A stretch of 12,400 nt of DNA from an uncultured Porphyromonadaceae bacterium (lineage in GTDB: Bacteria > Bacteroidota > Bacteroidia > Bacteroidales > Muribaculaceae). The notes under the pieces were generated by a model. That model was given only the letters and a program-made list of their open reading frames with translations, had not been told where the DNA came from and searched no databases. Positions 1-7,534 of this stretch are shown piece by piece (position 1 is the stretch's first letter; the number at the start of each line of letters is the position of its first letter). Position numbers and translations under genes: made by a program. The DNA lies in assembly GCA_900555915.1 (NCBI GenBank), contig USNC01000015.1:1-12400 (forward strand), read 5' to 3'.

Positions 1-1
1 G

Positions 2-847
2 CAGGCGGCGTGGAGCATACTTGCCGACGGCATCTACAACTGTCCGCTCGGCAACAACCAGCAGGGCCCGCACGAGAGCATATTCTGCGGCAGACCATCC
101 ACCGACAATTTTCAGGTGAAGTCATGGTCGAAGATGCGCAACTACTATGATCCGGCCACCACCCTCGAGGCTGCGCGCCTCATGGCCAGAGCCGCCGACC
201 GCTTGCGCGGCAACAACAATTACGAGTATGATCTTGTCGACATCACCCGTCAGGCGCTCGCCGACCAGGGGAGGCGGCAATATCAGCGCGCCATGTCGGA
301 CTACCGCACATTCTCGCGCGCGGATTTTGACCGAAGCGCACGCCGGTTTCTCGACATGATACTGCTCCAGGACAGTCTGCTCGCCACGCGCCGCGAGTTC
401 CGGCTCGGCAGCTGGACAGAAGCCGCCCGCAGTCTCGGCACCACAGAGGCGGAGAAAGACCTGTATGAGTGGAATGCCCGGGTGCAGATCACCACATGGG
501 GCAACCGCACGTGTGCCGACCGGGGTGGACTCCGCGACTATGCCAACAAGGAATGGCAGGGTCTGCTGAAAGATTTCTACTATCCGAGATGGCAGCGGTG
601 GATGAATGCGCTTGCCGACCAGATGGCCGAGGACGCGGGTCCGCGTCCGGATGCGCTGGGCGCCGGGCCGAATGCCAACAAGACGTCGTCGGAACTTTTC
701 GCAATGGCACTCCCTTCGGCTCCGGTCGTCGACTGGTATGCGATGGAAGAGAAATGGACGCTGCTCAAGGGTGGCTACTCTCCGGAGCCGGAGGGCGACC
801 CGGTGGAGGTGTCGCTCCGTGTGCTTGCCTTCCTGAACGATGATTGA
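2..847 (+). CDS. Alpha-N-acetylglucosaminidase (GH89, NAGLU family), C-terminal part, 5' end outside window
   Basis: The frame is open from base 2 to the TGA at 845-847, giving 281 visible codons. A GTG at 116 is only an internal valine: the family match continues upstream of it, with AWSILADGIYN and GPHESIFCGRPS corresponding to the YDLLLRSVYN / RRPS region of human NAGLU. Further matches are YDLVDITRQAL, LGSW at fragment residues 135-138, the segment ending ITTWG, and DYANK at 179-183 followed by YYPRW. Known for the family: GH89 enzymes release terminal alpha-linked GlcNAc from heparan sulfate or mucin-type glycans, and human NAGLU is about 740 residues. The fragment matches the C-terminal all-helical domain, so the two catalytic glutamates and any signal peptide lie upstream, unseen. 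Inferred: a periplasmic or surface enzyme for host-glycan use. The family is confident; substrate and activity cannot be judged here. Confidence 0.9.
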   Translation, partial: QAAWSILADGIYNCPLGNNQQGPHESIFCGRPSTDNFQVKSWSKMRNYYDPATTLEAARLMARAADRLRGNNNYEYDLVDITRQALADQGRRQYQRAMSDYRTFSRADFDRSARRFLDMILLQDSLLATRREFRLGSWTEAARSLGTTEAEKDLYEWNARVQITTWGNRTCADRGGLRDYANKEWQGLLKDFYYPRWQRWMNALADQMAEDAGPRPDALGAGPNANKTSSELFAMALPSAPVVDWYAMEEKWTLLKGGYSPEPEGDPVEVSLRVLAFLNDD

Positions 848-853
848 CGCGCT

Positions 854-870
854 TTGCGCTTTTAGCGCAA
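854..870 (+). terminator. Perfect 7-bp hairpin after the GH89 gene, possible terminator
   Basis: TTGCGCT (854-860) and AGCGCAA (864-870) are exact reverse complements around a TTT loop, starting 6 bases after the GH89 stop. The upstream GCGC at 849-852 could pair with GCGC at 856-859 instead, so two hairpins compete. No T-tract follows; the next bases are GGGTTAA repeats. The position suits a transcription end, but an intrinsic terminator of the usual form is not shown. Confidence 0.35.
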
Positions 871-891
871 GGGTTAAGGGTTAAGGGTTAA
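871..891. repeat. Three tandem copies of the 7-mer GGGTTAA
   Basis: Bases 871-877, 878-884 and 885-891 are identical GGGTTAA units with no mismatch, directly abutting the hairpin at 854-870 and lying 50-70 bases before recG. No function is evident. It may be a simple-sequence tract that varies in copy number, or part of a dispersed intergenic repeat. Confidence 0.9.
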
Positions 892-940
892 GTGGGCTTA
901 TACGGCAGTTTAAAAGGTTAGAGTATTGAGTTTGAGTAAA

Positions 941-3043
941 ATGGGCGAAGAGACACTGAACACAGACATCAAGTTTCTCAAGGGCGTGGGCGACGCAAGG
1001 GCTAAACTCCTGGCGTCGGAACTTGACATACACACATTCGGCGATCTGCTTCATTATTACCCCTCGCGCCATGTAGACCGCAGCCGCTTCTATCGTATCC
1101 GCGATTTCTCAGGCGGCGAGATGCCCTACATCCAGATCCGCGGCCAATTCATCAATTTCTCAAAAGAAGGGGAGGGCCGCAAGCAGAGGCTCACCGCCGC
1201 ATTCTCGGATGGCGATCGGCTGTGCCAGGTGGTATGGTTTGCCAAGATCCATACCATCGCCAATATGTACAGGCCCGGAGTGGAATATGTGCTTTTCGGC
1301 AAGCCTGTATATAAGTTCAATGCCTGGCAGTTTGTGCATCCCGAAGTCGAGGTGTTCGATCCTGAGCGCCCTCCTCAGGGCCTGCGGGGAATCTACGGCC
1401 TTACCGAGACCTTGCGCAAAAGAGGTTTCACATCGCGTCTGATGCAGACTCTCACAGCTAATCTTCTTGAGAAAGTCGGCCCGGCGTCAGTGCCGGAGAC
1501 CCTTCCCGCCGAGATCTTGCGGGAGAAAAATCTCATGCCGCTCGGCGAGGCGCTCCACAGCATGCACCGCCCCGTGTCGGTGCAGACGCTTCAGAGAGCC
1601 ACCGAGCGCCTTAAATTTGAGGAACTTTTCTATCTTGAACTCCACATCCTCGAATACTCGCGCAAACGGAATGTGCAGTTGCGCGGGCATGTGCTGGCGA
1701 AAGTGGGTCCGCTTTTCAATAAGTTTTATGCGGAGGTGGTGCCGTTCCCGCTCACCGAGGCCCAGAAGCGCGTGCTCCGTGAGTTGCGCGAGGATATGCG
1801 CACCGGCCGCCAGATGAACCGTCTGCTGCAGGGAGATGTGGGAAGCGGCAAGACCCTTGTGGCTTTCATGACGATGCTGCTTGCCGTCGACAACGGTCTG
1901 CAGGCGGCTCTGATGGCCCCCACGGAGATCCTCGCCACCCAGCATGCCGCGTCGCTCTCGAAATGGGCCGACGCGCTCGGCATCCGTGTGGAACTGCTCA
2001 CGGGGAGCACCCGGCCCGCGAAGCGCCGCGAGATTGCCGGAGGGCTTCTCGACGGCAGTATCCATATGCTTGTCGGCACCCATGCCCTGATAGAGGATGC
2101 GGTGCAGTTCAAAAGTCTCGGGGTGGCGGTGATAGATGAGCAGCACCGTTTCGGCGTGGCGCAGAGAGCAAGGCTCTGGAGCAAGGCGGAGACCGCGCCT
2201 CATGTGCTCGTGATGACCGCCACTCCCATACCCCGCACGCTTGCCATGACAGTGTATGGCGATCTCGACGTCAGTGTCATCGACTGTCTGCCGCCCGGGC
2301 GCAAACCCATACAGACATGGCTGAGATTTGACGACAACCGCAACGAAGTCTACCGTCATCTCTACAATGAACTGCGGGCAGGACGCCAGGCATATATCGT
2401 GTATCCGCTCATCGAGGAGAGTGAGAAGTCCGATCTGAAATCGGCCGAGGAGGGATTCCGGCGCATAAAGGGTATTTTCCCCGGCGTGGAGGTGGCTCTG
2501 GTGCATGGCCGGATGAAGCCGGCCGAGAAGGACGCGCAGATGCAGAGGTTCGCATCCGGCCAGGCGCGCATCCTTGTGGCCACTACTGTGATAGAGGTGG
2601 GTGTCAATGTGCCCAACGCCTCTGTAATGATAATTGAGAACGCGGAGAGATTCGGGCTTTCCCAGCTTCATCAGCTGCGCGGGCGCGTCGGGCGCGGGGC
2701 CGATCTGAGCTATTGTATCCTGATGAGCAAGCGTCAGCTGGGCGCCGACACCAAGAAGAGACTCGGGATAATGACCGAGACCACCGACGGATTCCTGATA
2801 TCGGAAGCCGACCTGAAACTGCGCGGCCCCGGCGATATGGAGGGAACGCAGCAGTCGGGCATCGCCTTTAACCTGAAAGTAGCCAATATAGCCCGCGACG
2901 GGCAGATCATATCCGTAGCCCGCGACGCCGCCACCCGTGTGCTCGACGGCAAACTTCTGATGCACCCTGACTCAATAGCCATTCTCAACCGCGAGCTGCG
3001 TCTCAGATTCAGCAAGGAGATTGACTGGGGCAGGATATCCTGA
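941..3043 (+). CDS. recG: ATP-dependent DNA helicase RecG
   Basis: RecG is a superfamily 2 double-stranded DNA translocase that remodels stalled replication forks and Holliday junctions in the cytoplasm. From ATG 941 the protein has 700 residues, the usual size for RecG. The N-terminal wedge (OB-fold) region begins with the FLKGVGDARAKLL segment. Helicase motifs follow in order: Walker A GDVGSGKT at 298-305, the DEQH box DEQHRFG at 399-405, TATPIPRT at 426-433, and motif VI QLRGRVGRG ending at about 586. The C-terminal DLKLRGPGD at 624-632 followed by GTQQSG is the RecG translocation (TRG) signature. An in-frame TTG at 926 would add five residues; ATG 941 is preferred because it is a standard start in an A-rich context close to the conserved region. 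No key residue is missing. The spacers on both sides suggest an independent transcription unit, although no clear promoter was recognised in 871-940. Confidence 0.97.
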   Translation: MGEETLNTDIKFLKGVGDARAKLLASELDIHTFGDLLHYYPSRHVDRSRFYRIRDFSGGEMPYIQIRGQFINFSKEGEGRKQRLTAAFSDGDRLCQVVWFAKIHTIANMYRPGVEYVLFGKPVYKFNAWQFVHPEVEVFDPERPPQGLRGIYGLTETLRKRGFTSRLMQTLTANLLEKVGPASVPETLPAEILREKNLMPLGEALHSMHRPVSVQTLQRATERLKFEELFYLELHILEYSRKRNVQLRGHVLAKVGPLFNKFYAEVVPFPLTEAQKRVLRELREDMRTGRQMNRLLQGDVGSGKTLVAFMTMLLAVDNGLQAALMAPTEILATQHAASLSKWADALGIRVELLTGSTRPAKRREIAGGLLDGSIHMLVGTHALIEDAVQFKSLGVAVIDEQHRFGVAQRARLWSKAETAPHVLVMTATPIPRTLAMTVYGDLDVSVIDCLPPGRKPIQTWLRFDDNRNEVYRHLYNELRAGRQAYIVYPLIEESEKSDLKSAEEGFRRIKGIFPGVEVALVHGRMKPAEKDAQMQRFASGQARILVATTVIEVGVNVPNASVMIIENAERFGLSQLHQLRGRVGRGADLSYCILMSKRQLGADTKKRLGIMTETTDGFLISEADLKLRGPGDMEGTQQSGIAFNLKVANIARDGQIISVARDAATRVLDGKLLMHPDSIAILNRELRLRFSKEIDWGRIS

Positions 3044-3112
3044 CAAGTGTCAAGACATGTGCGGACACTGCTGATCTCCGGGTATGCTGAATGAACTTAT
3101 ACGGAGAATAAT

Positions 3113-3122
3113 TGTTATAACA
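3113..3122. promoter_or_regulatory. 10-bp perfect palindrome TGTTATAACA upstream of the efflux operon
   Basis: TGTTATAACA reads identically on both strands and the symmetry stops exactly at its ends. It lies 60 bases before the adaptor start at 3183, in the AT-rich part of the spacer after recG. Dimeric repressors of RND operons (TetR and MarR families) bind palindromes of this kind, so an operator is possible. No regulator gene is present in the window, so this remains a guess from position and symmetry. Confidence 0.3.
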
Positions 3123-3133
3123 CATGGTTATGG

Positions 3134-3166
3134 TTGCGAAGACAGCCAATGCAGTGACTACTTTTT
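3134..3166 (+). promoter_or_regulatory. Weak Bacteroides-type promoter candidate for the efflux operon
   Basis: TACTTTTT at 3159-3166 matches seven of eight positions of the Bacteroides -7 consensus TAnnTTTG. A TTG at 3134-3136 could serve as the -33 element, but the 22-base spacer is slightly long. Transcription would start about ten bases before ATG 3183, giving a very short leader. It is the best match in this spacer but not a strong one. Confidence 0.3.
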
Positions 3167-3182
3167 CATATTTCAACAACTT

Positions 3183-4385
3183 ATGGCAGCAGTTTCCATT
3201 AAAAAAATCTGTGCGTCGAAGAAGACGTGGATTGTGCTCGCGGTCCTTGCAGTGGCCGCTTGCGTCGCATTATATTTTTTCTTACGTCCGAAACCACAAC
3301 ACACTCCGCTACCCAAGGTGGAAGTGGAGACAATCGGCGTGTCGCATGTCAATATCTACGGCGAATATGTAGGCCGCATCCGTGCGCAGCAGTTTGTCGA
3401 GGTGCATGCCCGTGTGGAAGGATACCTTGAGCGCATGTGCTTCAAGGAGGGATCCCACATAGAAAAAGGTCAGACACTTTTTGTGATCGATCCCAGGCTT
3501 TATGAAGCGCATGTCAACAAGGCGCGTGCCCAGCTCAACAAGGCGGAGACCCAGGCGCGCAAGGCAAAGCGCGATCTCGACCGCATCCGCCCGCTCTATC
3601 AGCAGAACGCCGCGTCGCAGCTCGACCTCGACAATGCCGAGGCTGCCTATGAGAGCGCCATGGCGGAGGTGACGGTGAGCAGGGCCGACCTGACCCAGGC
3701 GGAACTCACACTCGGATACACCAGGGTCACTTCCCCCATTTCAGGATATATATCGGAGAGAGTGGCCGATATCGGCACGCTCGTCGGCCCGTCGGGCGGA
3801 AAATCGCTGCTCGCCACCGTGGTGAAGAGCGACACCGTAAGGGTGGATTTCTCCATGACCGCACTCGACTATCTGCGTGGTAAAGACCGGAATGTGAATC
3901 TCGGCGGCAACGACACCTCGCGCAAATGGAACTCATACGTCACCATAAGTCTTCCCGACGGTTCGGAATATCCGCTGCGTGGCCTTGTCGATTTCGCCGA
4001 CCCTCAGGTCGACCCGAAGACCGGAACATTCTCCGTGCGCGCCGAGATGCCGAATCCCGACAAGATATTGCTTCCGGGAGAGATCACGAAAGTGAAAGTA
4101 TTGCTCGACGTGCGCGAGAACGCCATCCTTGTGCCGACCAAGGCTCTCGTGATTGAGAAAAACGGAGCCTATATCTATGTGGTGAGGAAAGACAATGTGG
4201 TGGAGAAGCGCTTTGTCGAACTCGGTCCGCAGGTAGGCAAAAACACTGTCATAGAGCGTGGTCTCGCGCAGAAGGAGCATATCGTGGTGGAAGGATTCCA
4301 TAAGCTGACTCATGGCATGAAGGTGGAACCCGTCACCAACTACGGTCTTGCAAAGAAGAAACCATCACCCGCAAAAGAGGATTGA
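3183..4385 (+). CDS. RND efflux periplasmic adaptor subunit (AcrA/MexA/BmeA-like membrane fusion protein)
   Basis: This protein links the inner-membrane RND pump to the outer-membrane channel. From ATG 3183 it has 400 residues, normal for the family. The frame is open further upstream to an ATG at 3084, but those 33 codons look like spacer, while 3183 places a basic stretch and the hydrophobic anchor (about residues 16-34) at the N terminus. Domains in order: first half of the lipoyl-like domain (VEVHARVEGYL, then KEG and KGQTLFVIDP, to residue 104); an alpha-helical hairpin rich in Ala, Lys, Gln and Glu (about 107-175); the second lipoyl half with TRVTSPISGYIS (180-191); then beta-barrel and membrane-proximal domains including LLPGE and ILVPTKAL. 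VAAC at 24-27 could be read as a lipobox, but the following residues remain hydrophobic, so an uncleaved anchor is likelier. The stop lies 2 bases before the pump gene, so the two are probably translated together. Confidence 0.93.
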   Translation: MAAVSIKKICASKKTWIVLAVLAVAACVALYFFLRPKPQHTPLPKVEVETIGVSHVNIYGEYVGRIRAQQFVEVHARVEGYLERMCFKEGSHIEKGQTLFVIDPRLYEAHVNKARAQLNKAETQARKAKRDLDRIRPLYQQNAASQLDLDNAEAAYESAMAEVTVSRADLTQAELTLGYTRVTSPISGYISERVADIGTLVGPSGGKSLLATVVKSDTVRVDFSMTALDYLRGKDRNVNLGGNDTSRKWNSYVTISLPDGSEYPLRGLVDFADPQVDPKTGTFSVRAEMPNPDKILLPGEITKVKVLLDVRENAILVPTKALVIEKNGAYIYVVRKDNVVEKRFVELGPQVGKNTVIERGLAQKEHIVVEGFHKLTHGMKVEPVTNYGLAKKKPSPAKED

Positions 4386-4387
4386 AA

Positions 4388-7300
4388 ATGAAGAAAAACT
4401 TTTTTCTCGAACACCCCGTCCTGTCGATCGTCGTCTCGATATTGATATTCATAATCGGAGGCATCGGACTCATGCTTTTGCCGGTAGACCAGTATCCGGA
4501 CATAGTGCCTCCGGTGGTCAGGGTGTCGGCTTCGTATCCGGGAGCGGACGCCACCACAGTCACACAGGCCGTGGCCACACCCATAGAGCAGGAACTCAAC
4601 GGCACTCCCGGCATGATCTACATGTCGTCGACAAGCAGCAACTCGGGCGGTTTTTCGGCCCTGGTCACTTTCGACATCGATACAGACCCCGAACTCGCCG
4701 CCGTTGATATTCAGAACCGTATCAAGAAGGCCGAGGCGAGGCTCCCTGCCGAGGTGGTGCAGAACGGCATCTCCGTCTCCAAGGAGACGGCCGGAAGGCT
4801 GATGACTATCACCATACTCTCTGACGACCCTAAGTTTGACGAGGTGTATCTCAGCAACTACACCACACTCAACGTGATAGACCCCATACGCCGTATCCCC
4901 GGAGTGGGCGGCGTCAGCAATGTAGGCGGCCGATACTATGCCATGCAGATATGGCTGCAGCCTGACAAACTTGCCGACCTCGGCATCACGGTAAAGGACC
5001 TGCAGAACGCTCTGAAGGATCAGAACCGAGAGTCTGCGGCCGGCGCTCTCGGGCAGGCCCCTGCCGAGGACATAGATGTCACCATGCCGATTATTGCCCG
5101 GGGCAGGCTGTCGTCGGTCGAGGAGTTTGAGGACATTGTGCTCCGCGCCACCGACGACGGTGCCATAATACGTCTGAAGGATGTGGCGCGAATCTCGCTT
5201 GAGGCCCAGAGCTATGCCACCGAGAGCGGAATCAACGGCGGGAATGCCGCGGTGATCAACATCAACATGCTCCCCGGCGCCAATGCCATGGAGGTTGCAG
5301 AGGCTGTAAAGAAAGAGCTGAAGACTCTCTCGGCGGGATTCCCGCAGGGTATCAGTTATGAGATACCTTTCGACATGACCACATATATCTCCGAATCCAT
5401 CCACCACGTCTACCGCACGTTCTTCGAAGCGCTGATCCTTGTGGTGCTTGTGGTCTTCCTCTCGCTTCAGAACTGGAGGGCGACCCTCATACCGGTGATT
5501 GCTGTCCCGATATCGCTTGTAGGCACGTTCGGAGTGATGCTGATGTTCGGGTTCTCGCTCAATATGCTCACGCTTCTCGGCCTTATTCTTGCCATAGGCA
5601 TTGTGGTCGACGATGCGATAGTGGTGGTGGAGAATGTAGACCGCGTCATGAATTCCGAGCATCTCGGGCCCAAGGAGGCCACGGCAAAGGCCATGGCCAA
5701 TCTCGGAAGCGCGTTGGTGGCGATGTCGCTGGTGCTGTGTGCGGTGTTTGTCCCGGTGAGTTTCCTGCCCGGAATCACCGGCCAGCTTTACCGCCAGTTT
5801 ACCGTCACGATAGCCGTGTCGGTGGTGATATCCACGATAGTGGCGCTCTCGCTCACCCCTGTGATGTGCGTGATGCTCCTGCGTCCTGAATCGCGCAAGA
5901 AAAAGGCGAAGGTGTTCAGATATATCAATCTCTGGCTCAACCGCGGCAACTCGTTTTATTGCGGTGCCATACGTAAATGTCTGCACCACCGCAGGCGCAT
6001 GATGACCGCGTTCGGGCTTTCGCTCGTGCTCATATATGTCATGAATGAGATTACACCCTCCAGCTATATGTCGCAGGAAGACCAGGGTTATTTCACCATC
6101 GAGCTGGAGTTGCCCGAAGGGGCGTCGATCGAACGCACGCGCGAGGTCACGGAGCGGGCCATGGATATGCTTCTTGCGGATGAGGATGTGGAGTATGTGC
6201 TCAATGTCACCGGATCCTCTCCGCGCGTGGGCACCAACCAGGCGCATGCCCAGCTTACGGTCATACTCAATCCCTGGAACGAGCGTAAGACCGACGACAT
6301 AGCGGAGGTGCGCGGACGCATTCTTGCCGAACTCTCCGAATATCCCGAATGCAAGGCCTACGTGTTCTCGCCGGCCATCGTGCCGGGACTCGGGTCTTCC
6401 GGCGGTTTCGAGATGGTGCTTGAGGCCAAGGGAGATGCCAGTTATGCCGATCTGCAGCAGGCCGTAGACTCGCTGAAGGCATACGTGGCCCATATTCCTG
6501 AGGTGTCGGGGCTGTCGTCGACCATGCAGGCGGATATCCCCCAGCTTTATTTCGATGTGGACCGCGACCGCGCGCAGCTGCTCGGCATTCCGGTGAGCGA
6601 TGTCTTCTCCACCATGAAGGCCTTCACCGGCTCGATCTACGTCAACGACTTCAATATGTTCAACCGTATTTACCGCGTCTATATCCAGGCCGACGCCCCC
6701 TACAGGATGCGCCGTGAGAATATCGACCTTTTCTTTGTGAGGAGCGGCGACGGGACCATGGTTCCGGTGTCTTCGCTCGGCACGTCGCATTATACTACCG
6801 GCCCCGGCACCATCAGCCGCTTCAACATGTTCAATTCAGCCACCATATCCGGCGAGGCCGCTCCCGGCTACAGCATCGGCGAGGCGATGGATGCCATGGA
6901 AAAGACGGTCAGGGAGCGTCTTCCCGAGAATATCGGTATCGAGTGGAGCGGCCTCTCCTATCAGCAGAAGCATGACGGCGGCAACACCGTGGTGATTCTC
7001 GGTCTGGTATTCCTTTTCGTGTTTCTCTTCCTTGCCGCCCTCTACGAGAGCTGGTCGGTGCCTCTGGCCGTGATACTGTCGCTCCCCATAGGTGCGCTCG
7101 GCGCCTACCTCGGCGTGTGGCTGTGCGGACTTGAGAACAACGTGTATTTCCAGATCGGTCTTGTGGTCCTGATCGGCCTCGTGGCCAAGAATGCCATTCT
7201 GATTGTGGAATTCGCCAAGATAGAGACCGACAAGGGATGCGATCCTGCCAAGGCCGCGCTCACCGCCGCAAGGCTTCGCTTCCGGCCCATCGTGATGACC

Positions 7301-7534
7301 TCGCTCGCCTTCATGCTCGGTCTGATTCCGCTTCTGTTCGCATCCGGCCCGGGATCGTCGGCCAGAAAGGATATCGGCACCGGAGTGTTCTTCGGAATGC
7401 TTGTCGCCATAACGGTAGGTATCGTGTTTGTTCCATTTTTCTTTGTGATGATACAGAAGGCCATCCACAAAAGAAAGACGTTCAACTTCAGGCTCCGAGG
7501 CTTGACCCGGACCGGCAAAAATGATATGAGATGA
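4388..7534 (+). CDS. RND multidrug efflux pump, inner-membrane subunit (AcrB/MexB/BmeB-like, HAE1 family)
   Basis: This is the proton-driven trimeric transporter of the tripartite pump. From ATG 4388 it has 1048 residues, matching AcrB (1049). A TTG at 4382 would add two residues and overlap the adaptor stop, so ATG is preferred. TM1 spans about residues 10-31, followed by LLPVDQYPDIVPP and YPGADATTV. The proton-relay aspartates in TM4 are D408 and D409 within GIVVDDAIVVVENVDRV, equivalent to AcrB D407/D408. The TM10 lysine is K934 in GLVAKNAILIVEFAK, equivalent to AcrB K940, and RFRPIVMTSLAFMLG carries the conserved TM11 Arg/Thr region. Two large periplasmic loops precede TM2 and TM8, as in the family. 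All essential transport residues are present. The closest named relatives by operon type are the BmeB pumps of Bacteroides. Substrates cannot be deduced. The stop overlaps the start of the outer-membrane factor gene by four bases (ATGA). Confidence 0.96.
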   Translation: MKKNFFLEHPVLSIVVSILIFIIGGIGLMLLPVDQYPDIVPPVVRVSASYPGADATTVTQAVATPIEQELNGTPGMIYMSSTSSNSGGFSALVTFDIDTDPELAAVDIQNRIKKAEARLPAEVVQNGISVSKETAGRLMTITILSDDPKFDEVYLSNYTTLNVIDPIRRIPGVGGVSNVGGRYYAMQIWLQPDKLADLGITVKDLQNALKDQNRESAAGALGQAPAEDIDVTMPIIARGRLSSVEEFEDIVLRATDDGAIIRLKDVARISLEAQSYATESGINGGNAAVININMLPGANAMEVAEAVKKELKTLSAGFPQGISYEIPFDMTTYISESIHHVYRTFFEALILVVLVVFLSLQNWRATLIPVIAVPISLVGTFGVMLMFGFSLNMLTLLGLILAIGIVVDDAIVVVENVDRVMNSEHLGPKEATAKAMANLGSALVAMSLVLCAVFVPVSFLPGITGQLYRQFTVTIAVSVVISTIVALSLTPVMCVMLLRPESRKKKAKVFRYINLWLNRGNSFYCGAIRKCLHHRRRMMTAFGLSLVLIYVMNEITPSSYMSQEDQGYFTIELELPEGASIERTREVTERAMDMLLADEDVEYVLNVTGSSPRVGTNQAHAQLTVILNPWNERKTDDIAEVRGRILAELSEYPECKAYVFSPAIVPGLGSSGGFEMVLEAKGDASYADLQQAVDSLKAYVAHIPEVSGLSSTMQADIPQLYFDVDRDRAQLLGIPVSDVFSTMKAFTGSIYVNDFNMFNRIYRVYIQADAPYRMRRENIDLFFVRSGDGTMVPVSSLGTSHYTTGPGTISRFNMFNSATISGEAAPGYSIGEAMDAMEKTVRERLPENIGIEWSGLSYQQKHDGGNTVVILGLVFLFVFLFLAALYESWSVPLAVILSLPIGALGAYLGVWLCGLENNVYFQIGLVVLIGLVAKNAILIVEFAKIETDKGCDPAKAALTAARLRFRPIVMTSLAFMLGLIPLLFASGPGSSARKDIGTGVFFGMLVAITVGIVFVPFFFVMIQKAIHKRKTFNFRLRGLTRTGKNDMR

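Noticed and set aside
1487..2965. 492-codon open frame on the minus strand
   Set aside because: It is antisense to recG across the helicase motifs, and its translation has no domain signature; a shadow frame.
3046..3069. Possible terminator after recG (AGTGTC at 3046-3051, GACACT at 3064-3069)
   Set aside because: A 6-bp stem with a 12-base loop and no T-tract is too weak to call.
3084..3182. N-terminal extension of the adaptor to ATG 3084
   Set aside because: The 33 extra codons would put a non-signal, Cys- and Tyr-containing stretch before the membrane anchor and overlap the palindrome and promoter candidate. ATG 3183 gives a normal family-length protein.
4340..6790. 816-codon open frame on the minus strand
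   Set aside because: It lies entirely antisense to the RND pump and the end of the adaptor, both with full family motifs. Its His/Arg-rich translation matches nothing recognisable. Long antisense frames are expected from the codon bias of GC-rich genes.
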